Both the position numbers and the translations under genes were made by a program. The notes beneath the pieces are model-generated. The model saw only the letters and a list, made by a program, of their open reading frames with translations, was not told the origin of the DNA and did no database searches. DNA of 64,000 nucleotides from assembly GCA_014650415.1 (NCBI GenBank), contig BMUX01000021.1, forward strand, positions 33,809-97,808. The letters run 5' to 3'. Shown piece by piece: positions 51,035 through 59,242 of the stretch (within the stretch, counting starts at the first letter, position 1; every line of letters begins with the position of its first letter). Source of the stretch: Streptomyces spiroverticillatus. Lineage in GTDB: Bacteria; Actinomycetota; Actinomycetes; Streptomycetales; Streptomycetaceae.

Positions 51035-51427
51035 TCAGCCGCCGAACAGCAGCCACTCCTGGAGTTCCACCAGGTTCCCCTCGGGGTCCTTCAGATGGGC
51101 CACCCGCATGCGTTCCGTCATCGGCGCGGGCCCGTGCACCAGTACCGCACCACGCCCGGTGATCTCTTCGCAGTACCGGTCGAGGTCGTCCACCCGCAGC
51201 ACCACGAACGACCGGTGCCCGGCGGGCGCCTCGGCCACCTCGCCCAGCAACTGGGCCATCATCGCCCGGTCCTGGAGCGCGATGCCCGCCGATCCGGTCG
51301 ACGGGGAGAACTTCTCGTACGGGCCGTCCGCGAACCCGGACTGGGGCTTGAGCCCCAGCACCTCTCCGTAGAAGCGGTAACAGGCACCGAAGTCGGATAC
51401 CAGCAGCCTCACTTGTGCGAGTTCCAT
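51035..51427 (-). CDS. VOC-family (glyoxalase/bleomycin resistance-like) protein
   Basis: A 130-aa vicinal-oxygen-chelate fold protein made of two beta-alpha-beta-beta-beta halves: ELAQVRLLVSDFGACYRFYGEVLGL and FVVLRVDDLDRYCEEITGRGAVL ... AHLKDPEGNLVELQEWLLFGG. The Glu of NLVELQE is the usual metal ligand, but no His partner is seen at the N terminus (QVRLLV instead of HxxL), so it may be a binding protein rather than an enzyme. ATG 51427 with GGGAGAG upstream. Confidence 0.88.
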   Translation of the reverse strand: MELAQVRLLVSDFGACYRFYGEVLGLKPQSGFADGPYEKFSPSTGSAGIALQDRAMMAQLLGEVAEAPAGHRSFVVLRVDDLDRYCEEITGRGAVLVHGPAPMTERMRVAHLKDPEGNLVELQEWLLFGG

Positions 51428-51510
51428 GACGCTCTCCCTGTGTGCGAGTGACATCCCTGGTCTTCTGCGCCTTTCAGAGGCCACCGAACCGGAACACCGA
51501 CGCCGGATGC

Positions 51511-51577
51511 ACGAGCACCGGTACCGGCGTTGGATTCACGAGCACCGGTACCGGCGCCGGGATCACCGGTGCCGGTG
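51511..51577. repeat. Short direct repeats and palindromes after rsmE
   Basis: The 19-base unit ACGAGCACCGGTACCGGCG occurs at 51511-51529 and again at 51538-51556. A partial variant TCACCGGTGCCGGTG is at 51563-51577. Each contains the palindromes ACCGGT and GGTACC, so the stretch can fold on either strand. It lies immediately after the rsmE stop and may serve as its terminator. Confidence 0.7.
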
Positions 51578-52321
51578 TCAGGACCACCGTCCGGTGCGCC
51601 CCAGCAGCAGTGCGGTGGCCGCCGTGCCCGCCGTGCTCGTCCGCAGCACACTGCGGCCCAGCCGGTACGGCTTCGCGCCCGCCTGCGCGAACAGTGCCAG
51701 CTCCTCCGGGGACACCCCGCCCTCGGGCCCGACCACCAGCACGATGGTGCCCTCCTGCGGCAGCTCGGCGAGCGCCAGCGCACCGCTGTCGGCGTCACGG
51801 TCCTCGTGGAGCACGGCGGCGAAGTCGGCGGTGGCCAGAAGTGCGCCCACCTGCTTGGTGCTCATGGCGTCCGCGACCTCGGGGAAGCGCAGCCTGCGCG
51901 ACTGCTTGCCCGCCTCCCGCGCGGTGGCCCGCCACTTGGCGAGCGACTTGGCGCCCCGCTCGCCCTTCCACTGGGTGATGCAGCGCGCCGCCTGCCACGG
52001 CACGACGGCGTCGACGCCGGTCTCGGTCATCGTCTCCACGGCCAGCTCGCCCCGGTCGCCCTTGGGGAGCGCCTGCACGACCGTGATGCGCGGCCTCGGC
52101 TCCTCCTCGACGACGACCCCGGTGACGTCCACGACGAGCCGGTCCTTACCCTCCGCCGCCACCACGACGGCCTCGGCGCCTCGGCCGCGCCCGTCGGCGA
52201 GGACGACGTCCTCCCCGGCCTTCAGCCGCCGCACGGACACCGCATGACGGCCCTCCACGCCCTCCAGGACGTACCTGCCGCCCTCGGGGACGCTCTCCAC
52301 CACGAACACCGGCGCCGTCAT
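51578..52321 (-). CDS. rsmE: 16S rRNA m3U1498 methyltransferase RsmE
   Basis: A SPOUT-class methyltransferase (247 aa) for U1498 of 16S rRNA. An N-terminal PUA-like domain (GRHAVSVRRLKAGEDVVLADGRG) is followed by the trefoil-knot domain with VVQALPKGDRGELAVETMTETGVDAVVPWQAARC, the SAM-binding loop VLVVGPEGGVSPEEL and the knot YRLGRSVLRTSTAGTAATALLL. The ATG overlaps the stop of the nitronate monooxygenase gene. Length is standard. Confidence 0.96.
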   Translation of the reverse strand: MTAPVFVVESVPEGGRYVLEGVEGRHAVSVRRLKAGEDVVLADGRGRGAEAVVVAAEGKDRLVVDVTGVVVEEEPRPRITVVQALPKGDRGELAVETMTETGVDAVVPWQAARCITQWKGERGAKSLAKWRATAREAGKQSRRLRFPEVADAMSTKQVGALLATADFAAVLHEDRDADSGALALAELPQEGTIVLVVGPEGGVSPEELALFAQAGAKPYRLGRSVLRTSTAGTAATALLLGRTGRWS

Positions 52322-53415
52322 GACGTCGACCTCCTCAAAGCCATCTCCGTCCACGCCGAGTCCGCCTCGGCCGACAACACCTGCACCAGCCGTCCCGCCG
52401 GGATGTCCCGGGCCAGCCGGTGCCCCTGCCCCGCCCACAGCGCCATGCCCTGGGCGTCCCCCACCCGTGCGGCAGCCTGCCGCAGCCCGGCGGTCATGTA
52501 GTGCACCTCCGGGTACGCGGACGGCGCGTACGGGCCGTGCTCGCGCATGAAACGGTTCACCAGGCCGCGCGCGGGGCGCCCGGAGAACGCCCGGGTGAGT
52601 TCGGTGCGTACGAACAAAGGGTTCTTCAGGGCGTTCTTGTGCATGGCGTGCGCACCGGACTCCGGGCACGCCAGGAACGCCGTGCCGAGCTGCGCCGCGT
52701 CCGCCCCGGCAGCCCGTACGGCGGCGATCTGCGCCCCGCGCATCAGCCCTCCGGCGGCGATCACCGGCACCTGCACGGTCTCGCGCACCTGCGTCACCAG
52801 CGACAGCAGCCCGAGGCCGCCGCTGCCGTCGGTCTGCGGGTCGTCCCGGTGGGTGCTCTGGTGGCCGCCCGCCTCGATGCCCTGCACGCACACCGCGTCG
52901 GCGCCCGCCCACTCGGCGGCCTGCGCCTCCTCCGGGGTGGTGACAGTGACGACCGTGTACGTCCCCACGTGCGCCAGTGCGTCGAGTTCGTCCCGGGAGG
53001 GGCAGCCAAAGGCAAAAGACACCACCGGCACCGGATCGTCGACGAGGAGCGCCAGCTTGGCCTCGTACCCGTCGTCGGTGCCGTGGTCGTCACGCTCCTG
53101 GATCGGCGTCTCGTACCAGGCGCTCTCGCTGGCGAGCTGCTGCCGGTACAGGTCCAGGGCGGCCGGGTCGGCGGCGGGCTGCGGCATGAACAGGTTGACG
53201 CCGAACGGCTTGGAGGTCAGCGCGCGCAGCTGCTTGATCTCCTCGTACATCCCGTCGGCGGTCTTGTACCCGGCGGCGAGGAAGCCGAGCCCGCCCGCGT
53301 CGGACACGGCGGCGGCCAGCTCGGGGCGGGACACACCGCCGGCCATGGGCGCGGCCACGATTCCGCGCCGGCACAGCTCTCCCAGCGCGGGCACCACCCG
53401 GGTCTCAACAGACAT
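52318..53415 (-). CDS. Nitronate monooxygenase family flavoprotein
   Basis: A 365-aa FMN-dependent TIM-barrel protein of the 2-nitropropane dioxygenase/NMO family. It shows the N-terminal PMAGGVSRPELAAAVSDAGGLGFLAAGY, the FMN phosphate site VPVIAAGGLMRGAQIAAVRAAGADAAQLGTAFLA, and GIEAGGHQS with the catalytic-region His. It would detoxify alkyl nitronates such as propionate 3-nitronate, or act as an enoyl reductase-like oxidase. ATG at 53415; its stop overlaps the rsmE start as ATGA. Confidence 0.92.
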   Translation of the reverse strand: MSVETRVVPALGELCRRGIVAAPMAGGVSRPELAAAVSDAGGLGFLAAGYKTADGMYEEIKQLRALTSKPFGVNLFMPQPAADPAALDLYRQQLASESAWYETPIQERDDHGTDDGYEAKLALLVDDPVPVVSFAFGCPSRDELDALAHVGTYTVVTVTTPEEAQAAEWAGADAVCVQGIEAGGHQSTHRDDPQTDGSGGLGLLSLVTQVRETVQVPVIAAGGLMRGAQIAAVRAAGADAAQLGTAFLACPESGAHAMHKNALKNPLFVRTELTRAFSGRPARGLVNRFMREHGPYAPSAYPEVHYMTAGLRQAAARVGDAQGMALWAGQGHRLARDIPAGRLVQVLSAEADSAWTEMALRRSTS

Positions 53416-53458
53416 GCCCGCATCGTTTCACGACACGGCCGACCCGCCGAATCGAACC

Positions 53459-53490
53459 AAAACGGGACCGGACCTGGTGGTCCGGTCCCG
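53459..53490 (-). terminator. Intrinsic terminator after dnaJ
   Basis: On the minus strand, CGGGACCGGACC (53490-53479) and GGTCCGGTCCCG (53474-53463) form a 12-bp stem with a 4-base loop followed directly by TTTT (53462-53459). This is one of the few U-tailed terminators in the window, placed 17 bases after the dnaJ stop. Confidence 0.88.
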
Positions 53491-53507
53491 CTGTGATGCG
53501 AACAGAC

Positions 53508-54644
53508 TCAGCGTCCGTTGAAGGCGTCCTTCAGGCGCGAGAACAATCCCTGCTGCCCGGGCTGGAACTGGCCCTGCGGCCGCTCCTCGCCGCGCAGCTT
53601 CGCGAGCTGGCGCAGCAGGTCCTCCTGCTGCGGGTCCAGCTTCTGCGGGGTGGTCACCTCGACGTGCACGATGAGGTCGCCCCGCCCGCCGCCGCGCAGG
53701 TGCGTCACACCGCGCCCGTGCAGCGGCACCGACTGGCCCGACTGCGTACCGGGCCGGATGTCGATCTCCTCGACCCCGTCGAGCGTCTCCAGCGGCACCT
53801 TGGTGCCGAGCGCGCCCGCCGTCATCGGGATGGTCACCGTGCAGTGCAGGTCGTCGCCGCGCCGCTGGAAGGTGGGGTGCGGCTGCTCGTGGATCTCCAC
53901 GTACAGGTCGCCGGCGGGGCCGCCGCCGGGGCCGACCTCGCCCTCGCCCGCGAGCTGGATGCGGGTGCCGTTGTCGACACCGGCCGGGATCTTCACCGTC
54001 AGGGTGCGACGGGAGCGGACCCGGCCGTCGCCGGCGCACTCCGGGCACGGCGTCGGCACGACCGTGCCGAAGCCCTGGCACTGCGGGCAGGGGCGCGAGG
54101 TCATGACCTGGCCGAGGAAGGACCGGGTGACCTGCGAGACCTCACCGCGCCCGCGGCACATGTCACAGGTCTGCGCGGAGGTACCGGGGGCCGCACCTTC
54201 ACCGCTGCACGTGGTGCAGACGACTGCGGTGTCGACCTGGATCTCCTTGGTGGTGCCGAAGGTCGCCTCGTTGAGGTCGATCTCCAGGCGGATCATGGCG
54301 TCCTGGCCGCGGCGGGTGCGCGACCTGGGGCCGCGCTGGGACGCCGTACCGAAGAAGGCGTCCATGATGTCGGAGAAGTTTCCGAAACCACCCTGGCCGA
54401 AGCCGCCCGCACCGCCGCCGCCGGAGGCCGACAGCGGGTCGCCGCCGAGGTCGTAGACCTGCTTCTTCTGCGGGTCCGACAACACCTCGTAGGCGGCGTT
54501 GATCTCCTTGAAGCGCTCCTGGGTCTTCGGGTCCGGATTGACGTCCGGGTGAAGCTCACGAGCAAGACGCCGAAACGCCTTCTTGATTTCGTCCTGGGAA
54601 GCGTCGCGGCGCACGCCGAGTACGGCGTAGTAGTCCGTGGCCAC
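53508..54644 (-). CDS. dnaJ: Molecular chaperone DnaJ (second DnaJ type)
   Basis: Hsp40 co-chaperone (378 aa) that stimulates DnaK. J domain at 1-70 with the HPD motif (ELHPDVNPDP), a short Gly-rich linker (GGGGAGGFGQGGFG), then four zinc-binding CxxCxGxG repeats (CTTCSGEG, CDMCRGRG, CPQCQGFG, CPECAGDG) and the C-terminal substrate-binding domains. The GTG start lies immediately after the hrcA stop with GGAG in the hrcA end. Being downstream of hrcA rather than dnaK-grpE marks it as the dnaJ2 paralogue of Streptomyces, under HrcA/CIRCE control. Confidence 0.96.
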   Translation of the reverse strand: MATDYYAVLGVRRDASQDEIKKAFRRLARELHPDVNPDPKTQERFKEINAAYEVLSDPQKKQVYDLGGDPLSASGGGGAGGFGQGGFGNFSDIMDAFFGTASQRGPRSRTRRGQDAMIRLEIDLNEATFGTTKEIQVDTAVVCTTCSGEGAAPGTSAQTCDMCRGRGEVSQVTRSFLGQVMTSRPCPQCQGFGTVVPTPCPECAGDGRVRSRRTLTVKIPAGVDNGTRIQLAGEGEVGPGGGPAGDLYVEIHEQPHPTFQRRGDDLHCTVTIPMTAGALGTKVPLETLDGVEEIDIRPGTQSGQSVPLHGRGVTHLRGGGRGDLIVHVEVTTPQKLDPQQEDLLRQLAKLRGEERPQGQFQPGQQGLFSRLKDAFNGR

Positions 54645-55661
54645 TTACGACTCCGCCAGGATCTGTCCGACGTAACGTGCCACTGCGCGTACCGCTCCCA
54701 TCGTTCCGGGGTAGTCCATGCGGGTCGGTCCGACCACGCCTAGTTTGGCGACTGCCTCGTCGCCCGAACCGTAGCCGACTGCGACCACGGACGTTGAACT
54801 GAGTCCTTCGTGGGCGTTCTCGTGCCCGATGCGCACCGTCATGCCGGATTCGGTGGCCTCGCCGAGCAGCTTCAGCAGCACGACCTGCTCCTCCAGCGCC
54901 TCCAGTACGGGGCGGATGGTGAGCGGGAAGTCGTGGCCGAAGCGGGTGAGATTGGCGGTGCCGCCGATCATCAGCCGTTCCTCGGTCTCCTCCACGAGCG
55001 TCTCCAGGAGGGTCGCGAGCACCGTCGAAACGGTTCCCCTGTCCTCCGGCTCGAACGACTCGGGAAGGTCCTGCACCAACTGCGGTACGTCCGCGAACCT
55101 GCGGCCCACGACACGGCTGTTGAGCCGCGCCCGCAGGTCCGCGAGCGAGGTCTCGCCGAACGGCGCCGGACAGTCGATCATCCTCTGCTCGACGCGGCCG
55201 GTGTCGGTGATCAGCACCAGCATCAGCCGGGCGGGCGCCAGTGAGAGAAGTTCCACATGGCGCACCGTGGAACGCGTCAGCGACGGGTACTGCACGACGG
55301 CCACCTGTCGCGTGAGCTGCGCGAGCAGCCGCACGGTGCGGGCGACGACGTCGTCGAGGTCCACGGAGGCGTCCAGGAAGTTCTGGATGGCGCGCCGCTC
55401 CGGCGTCGACAGGGGCTTCACCCCTGCCAGCCGGTCGACGAACAACCGGTATCCCTTGTCGGTGGGAATGCGCCCGGCGCTGGTGTGCGGCTGGGCGATG
55501 AATCCCTCGTCCTCCAGGGCCGCCATGTCGTTGCGCACGGTGGCCGGGGAGACACCGAGCTGGTGACGCTCGGTGAGGGCCTTGGAGCCGACGGGCTCCT
55601 CCGTGCCGACATAGTCCTGGACGATGGCGCGCAGCACCTCAAGTCTGCGTTCACTGAGCAT
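54645..55661 (-). CDS. hrcA: Heat-inducible transcription repressor HrcA
   Basis: Repressor (338 aa) that binds CIRCE operators and controls chaperone genes. The N-terminal winged helix shows MLSERRLEVLRAIVQDYVGTEEPVGSKAL and LGVSPATVRNDMAALEDEGFIAQPHTSAGRIPTDKGYRLFVDRL. The rest is the GAF-like dimerisation domain with RFGHDFPLTIRPVLEALEEQVVLLKLL and the C-terminal VVGPTRMDYPGTMGAVRAVARYV. ATG 55661 has GGAGGTG 7 bases upstream. It is preceded by a CIRCE element at 55734-55760, so the hrcA-dnaJ operon is autoregulated. Confidence 0.97.
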   Translation of the reverse strand: MLSERRLEVLRAIVQDYVGTEEPVGSKALTERHQLGVSPATVRNDMAALEDEGFIAQPHTSAGRIPTDKGYRLFVDRLAGVKPLSTPERRAIQNFLDASVDLDDVVARTVRLLAQLTRQVAVVQYPSLTRSTVRHVELLSLAPARLMLVLITDTGRVEQRMIDCPAPFGETSLADLRARLNSRVVGRRFADVPQLVQDLPESFEPEDRGTVSTVLATLLETLVEETEERLMIGGTANLTRFGHDFPLTIRPVLEALEEQVVLLKLLGEATESGMTVRIGHENAHEGLSSTSVVAVGYGSGDEAVAKLGVVGPTRMDYPGTMGAVRAVARYVGQILAES

Positions 55662-55733
55662 CGCGCACACCTCCAAGCCGTGATGTTCCCTGGTGCAGAT
55701 CGGACATGTGGAGCTTGTGCCCCGGTGTCCTGC

Positions 55734-55760
55734 TTGGCACTCCCCGTGTGCGAGTGCCAG
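55734..55760 (-). promoter_or_regulatory. CIRCE operator upstream of hrcA
   Basis: TTGGCACTC (55734-55742), a 9-base spacer, and GAGTGCCAG (55752-55760) match the CIRCE consensus TTAGCACTC-N9-GAGTGCTAA at 15 of 18 arm positions. It lies 73 bases upstream of the hrcA ATG, just downstream of the probable promoter. Confidence 0.92.
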
Positions 55761-55774
55761 CGATTCCCCGGGCC

Positions 55775-55805
55775 AGTGTACGGCGGCGTGGCCCGTCCCG
55801 AGCAA
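55775..55805 (-). promoter_or_regulatory. Probable hrcA promoter
   Basis: On the minus strand TTGCTC (55805-55800) and TACACT (55780-55775) are separated by 19 bases. TACACT is a good -10, and transcription from it would start at or just before the CIRCE element. The spacing is slightly long, so the -35 is less certain. Confidence 0.5.
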
Positions 55806-55833
55806 GGGCGGCTGCTCACGCTAGCGTCACGGT

Positions 55834-56565
55834 ATGGACATGCGAGTACAAGAAGCAGAGTGGGAACGACTCGCTCCGGGCGTCGTCAGACGGCGGCTGC
55901 CGGGCTGGGACGCCACCGTCGGCCTGGTGACGGGCGGGCAGGGAGCACTTCTGTACGACACGGGCTCGACCCTGCGCGAGGGTGCCGAAGTGCGCAGGGA
56001 GGCCGAGGCGCTCCTGGGCCGCAGAGTGACACACATCGCTCTCAGCCACCCGCACTTCGACCACGTCCTGGGCACGGGGGTGTTCGCGGGCGTGGAGGTC
56101 TTCGCGGCGGCGGGCATGGACACCCTGCTGACCGAGCAGCGCGAGTCCCTGGCCACCGACGCGGTGCGCCAGGGCGTGGACGCGGACGCGGCCACCGAGG
56201 CGTCGGAGCTGCTGCGCGCCCCGCAGCACCTGGTGTCCGACGAGCGCACCCTGGACCTCGGCGGCGGGCGCAGCGTGCTCTTCGCCAACCTGGGTCCCGC
56301 GCACAGCGGCCACGACCTGGTGGCCCTCGTACCGGGCACGGAGGGCGGCCCGGACGTCGTTTTCTGCGGGGACCTGGTGGAGGAGTCCGGGGAGCCGCAG
56401 GCGGGCCCCGACGCGGTCGGCAAGCGGTGGCCCGAGGCCCTGGACCGGCTGCTCGCGCTGGGCGGCGAGGACGCCGTGTACGTCCCCGGGCACGGGGCGG
56501 CGGTGGACGCGGCGTTCGTGCGCGCCCAACGGAACGCGCTGGCAGTCCGCTTCGGGGCGGTCTAG
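55834..56565 (+). CDS. Metallo-beta-lactamase-fold hydrolase
   Basis: A 243-aa cytoplasmic MBL-fold protein. The zinc motif HPHFDHVLG carries HxHxDH-type ligands; further ligands are His in GPAHSGHDL, Asp in VVFCGDLVEE and His in VYVPGHGAAV. The substrate is unknown; the compact size fits small-molecule hydrolases. ATG 55834 (MDMRVQEAEW) has no ribosome binding site, but TAGCGT lies 6 bases upstream, suggesting a leaderless transcript; ATG 55840 is an alternative. It is divergent from hrcA. Confidence 0.9.
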   Translation: MDMRVQEAEWERLAPGVVRRRLPGWDATVGLVTGGQGALLYDTGSTLREGAEVRREAEALLGRRVTHIALSHPHFDHVLGTGVFAGVEVFAAAGMDTLLTEQRESLATDAVRQGVDADAATEASELLRAPQHLVSDERTLDLGGGRSVLFANLGPAHSGHDLVALVPGTEGGPDVVFCGDLVEESGEPQAGPDAVGKRWPEALDRLLALGGEDAVYVPGHGAAVDAAFVRAQRNALAVRFGAV

Positions 56566-56601
56566 CGGCAGAGGCTCTCCTGAGTCAGAGCCTTTGCCGG
56601 G

Positions 56602-57429
56602 TCACAGGTCCTCCGGGGCCGTCACGAAGTCGATCAGTTCCTCCACACGCCCCAGCAGCTCGGGCTGGAGGTCTTTGTACGTGCGTACCCGGCCCAGGAT
56701 GTGCTGCCAGGCGGCGCCGGTGTTCTCCGGCCAGCCCAGGGCCCGGCACACGCCCGTCTTCCAGTCCTGGCCGCGCGGGACCTGCGGCCAGGCGGGGATG
56801 CCGACGGAGGACGGCTTCACGGCCTCCCACACGTCGATGTACGGGTGCCCGACGACCAGGACGTTCGCGTCGGTCACCTGGGCTGCGATCCGGGACTCCT
56901 TCGAGCCCGGCACCAGGTGGTCGACGAGGACACCCAACCGGGCGTCCGGGCCCGGTGCGAACTCGGCGACGATCGACGGCAGGTCGTCGATGCCCTCCAG
57001 GTACTCCACGACGACGCCCTCGATGCGCAGGTCGTCGCCCCAGACCCGCTCCACCAGCTCGGCGTCGTGCTGGCCCTCCACATAGATGCGCCCCGCTCGC
57101 GCCACGCGCGCGCGTGCGTGGGCGACAGCGACCGATCCGGAAGCGGTACGTGTGGGGCGCGCCGGCCCGGCACCCGAGGAGGGGCGCACCAGCGTCACCG
57201 GTGCGCCCTCGTACAGGAACCCAGCGGGAGTCATCGGGAACACCCGGTGCTTGCCGAAGCGGTCCTCCAGGGTGACCGTCGGCCCCTCCGCCGTCTTCTC
57301 GGTACGGATCACCGCACCGCAGAAGCCCGTCGACACCTCCTCCACCACCAGGTCGTACTCGGCGGCGAGTTCGGGGACGGGCTTCGACTTCTTCCACGGC
57401 GGTGTGAAGTCCGGGCTGTAGCTGCGCAT
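56602..57429 (-). CDS. DUF3097 family protein
   Basis: A 275-aa actinobacterial protein of unknown function, recognised as DUF3097 from its layout. N-terminal block: SYSPDFTPPWKKSKPVPELAAEYDLVVEEV. Central Toprim-like block: GRIYVEGQHDAELVERVWGDDLRIEGVVVEYLEGIDDLP with acidic residues in EGQHDAE and DHLVPGSKES. Late block: VLVVGHPYIDVWEAVKPSSVGIPAWPQVPRGQDWKTG. The Toprim resemblance suggests nucleic-acid or nucleotide chemistry but is not proof. ATG at 57429. It lies 42 bases downstream of the HPr gene on the same strand. Confidence 0.88.
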   Translation of the reverse strand: MRSYSPDFTPPWKKSKPVPELAAEYDLVVEEVSTGFCGAVIRTEKTAEGPTVTLEDRFGKHRVFPMTPAGFLYEGAPVTLVRPSSGAGPARPTRTASGSVAVAHARARVARAGRIYVEGQHDAELVERVWGDDLRIEGVVVEYLEGIDDLPSIVAEFAPGPDARLGVLVDHLVPGSKESRIAAQVTDANVLVVGHPYIDVWEAVKPSSVGIPAWPQVPRGQDWKTGVCRALGWPENTGAAWQHILGRVRTYKDLQPELLGRVEELIDFVTAPEDL

Positions 57430-57471
57430 GCGCCTGACGCTACGACACCGGGTGCGGCGACTGCCAGGAGG

Positions 57472-57732
57472 TCAGTCGCTGTCGGCCTCGATCAGCCTGG
57501 CCAGTCGTTCCAGCGTCCGCTCCTCGTCGTCACCGGTGACGGTGAGCCGCAGCCGCTCGCCGGGCCCGGCCGCCAGGCCCAGCACGGCCAGGACACTGCG
57601 GCCGTCGGCCGTGCGCTCCGCCCCCGCGAGGGTGCCCCGGTGACCGGAGTCGGCGGCCGCCCGTACGAACACCGCCGCGGGCCGGGCGTGGAATCCGCTG
57701 CGGGCGCCCACCCGTACCTCCCGCTCAGCCAT
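57472..57732 (-). CDS. HPr-like phosphocarrier protein (PTS)
   Basis: An 86-aa HPr domain that relays phosphate from enzyme I to sugar-specific EII proteins. His15 in RSGFHARPAAVFVRAA is the phosphorylation site, and Ser46 in DGRSVLAVLGL sits exactly at the regulatory serine position, so both functional residues are intact. It differs clearly from the housekeeping Streptomyces HPr sequence I know, so it is probably a dedicated paralogue. Its ATG (57732) overlaps by 8 bases the stop of a glycosidase remnant (57725-57800), indicating it once belonged to a beta-glucoside PTS operon whose other genes are lost or broken. Confidence 0.85.
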   Translation of the reverse strand: MAEREVRVGARSGFHARPAAVFVRAAADSGHRGTLAGAERTADGRSVLAVLGLAAGPGERLRLTVTGDDEERTLERLARLIEADSD

Positions 57733-57800
57733 CGAGTCCCTCGCCGTTGGCCGCGATGACCTTCCGGTACCAGTCGAAGCTGTTCTTCTTGCGGACAGCA
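57725..57800 (-). pseudogene. C-terminal remnant of a GH1 glycosidase
   Basis: The minus-strand frame ending at 57725 reads VRKKNSFDWYRKVIAANGEG then LDG and stop. This matches the conserved C-terminal tail of GH1 beta-glucosidases and 6-phospho-beta-glucosidases (K-x-S-x-x-WY-x-x-VI-x-x-NGE). Nothing upstream of about 57800 in this frame resembles a GH1 barrel; that DNA belongs to the opposite-strand regulator remnant. So only the last 23 or so codons survive. The stop overlaps the HPr start, the usual spacing of an operon partner. Confidence 0.72.
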
Positions 57801-59242
57801 CTCCGGGCCGGTGCACCGAAACGCCCGCCGAAGCACCCGCCGACGTCGCCCCGCTGTTCGGCCGCCTCCCCCGGCAGCACTTCGGCGTCGACTCCCCTGT
57901 GTACGACCTGGACTACCTGGCCGCCCAGTTGAACACCCGCGCCCTGGCCCCGGACGCGGCGCGCGCCCTGGCGCTCACCGGGGCGACGGACGAGAGGGCC
58001 GCGGGCGAGGACGACGAAAGTCTTCTGCTGGCGGTCGGGCACCTGGTGGACGCCCTGGACCGGGAGTACCAGGTGGACTTCAGCGACCCGGCGTTCGTGC
58101 TGCGCCTGAGCGTGCACGTCAGCAACCTGCTGGATCGGGCGGGCCGGGGCCTGTACAACCGCAATCCGCTCGCGGAGTCCATCAAGACGTCCTACCCGCT
58201 GATCTACGAGCTGCCCGTCTTCGTCTCGCGGTAGATCCAGAACCGCTGGCCGGACCGGGTGCGCGTCCGGGTCAACGAGCACGAGATCGCCTGTCTGGCC
58301 ATGCACCTGGGAGCACACCTGGAGGCGCAGGCGGCCCGCCGGGACCGGCTGTCGTGCACGTTGGTGTGCCCGGAGCACTACGAGCTGGCGACGACGCTGC
58401 GGGAGCGGCTGACCGCGGAATTCGGGCAGTACCTGGTCGTGGACCGCCTGGTGACACGGCTGGAGGACGTGCCCGAAGCCGTCGCTGCCGCCGGAACCGG
58501 ACCCGATCTGGTGATCTCCACTCTCGACCTGGAGGGGCTGCCGGACGGTGCGCCGGTGATCCGCCCGCTCCCCGGCCGTCGGGACTTCGACCGGATACGG
58601 GACGAGATCACACGTGTCACTCGCCGTCGGGCCCAGCAGTCCGACCACCGGTCCCTGCTGGACTTCCTCGAACCGACGCTCTTCTTCCGGGACGTGACGG
58701 CCGAGGACGAGACGGCCATGATCCGCATCCTGGGCGGGCATCTGATCGACGCCGGGGTGATGGACGCCGCACAGGTGGAGAGCGTCCTGGAGCGCGAACG
58801 GCTGTCCTCGACCGCGTTCAGCGACGGCATCGCCGTGCCGCACGCGATGACCATGGCCGCCAACCGTTCCGCGATCGCCCTGGTGGTCAACAGCGAGCCG
58901 ATGGCCTGGGGCGACAAGCACGTCAACGTCATCGCGCTGATCGCCTTCAGCCCCAACGACCGCAAGACCTTCTGGGCCGCGTTCGAGGAGTTCACCGAGG
59001 TGCTCGGCGAGCGGTCGGCGATCCAGCGCCTGGTGCGACAGGCGACGGACTATCCGGCCTTCGTCCGGGAGATCCGCGCACTGCCGGGGCCACTGAGGGC
59101 CCGCGGCCGGGAAACGCGCCGCCGCACGGAGCATCCCGTACGGCAAACGCGGAGGATCCCTTACGGCGAAAGGGCCGTCCGGCCGCTCAGTCCACCAGGT
59201 CCCGCACCACGGCGTCGGCCAGCAGCCTGCCGCGCAGCGTGA
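57800..59242 (+). pseudogene. Broken BglG/LicR-type PTS regulator
   Basis: The frame runs from about 57800 (no start codon or binding site; the N-terminal helix-turn-helix and first PRD are missing) through a PRD-like segment (VGHLVDALDREYQVDF ... NPLAESIKTSYPLIYELPVFVSR). It hits TAG at 58232-58234, then continues in the same frame IQNRWPDRVRVRVNEHEIACLAMHLGAHLE, completing the PRD. An EIIB-like region (CTLVCPEHYELATTLRERL) and an EIIA domain (LLDFLEPTLFFRDV, SDGIAVPHAM with the active-site His) follow. The end runs without an obvious domain boundary into the convergent hemW 3' end. A 5' deletion plus a nonsense codon make it a pseudogene. Confidence 0.82.

Noticed and set aside
57747..57932. 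A 61-codon plus-strand frame near the HPr start
   Set aside because: Out of frame with the regulator remnant and antisense to the glycosidase tail; Pro/Ser/Thr-rich without features.
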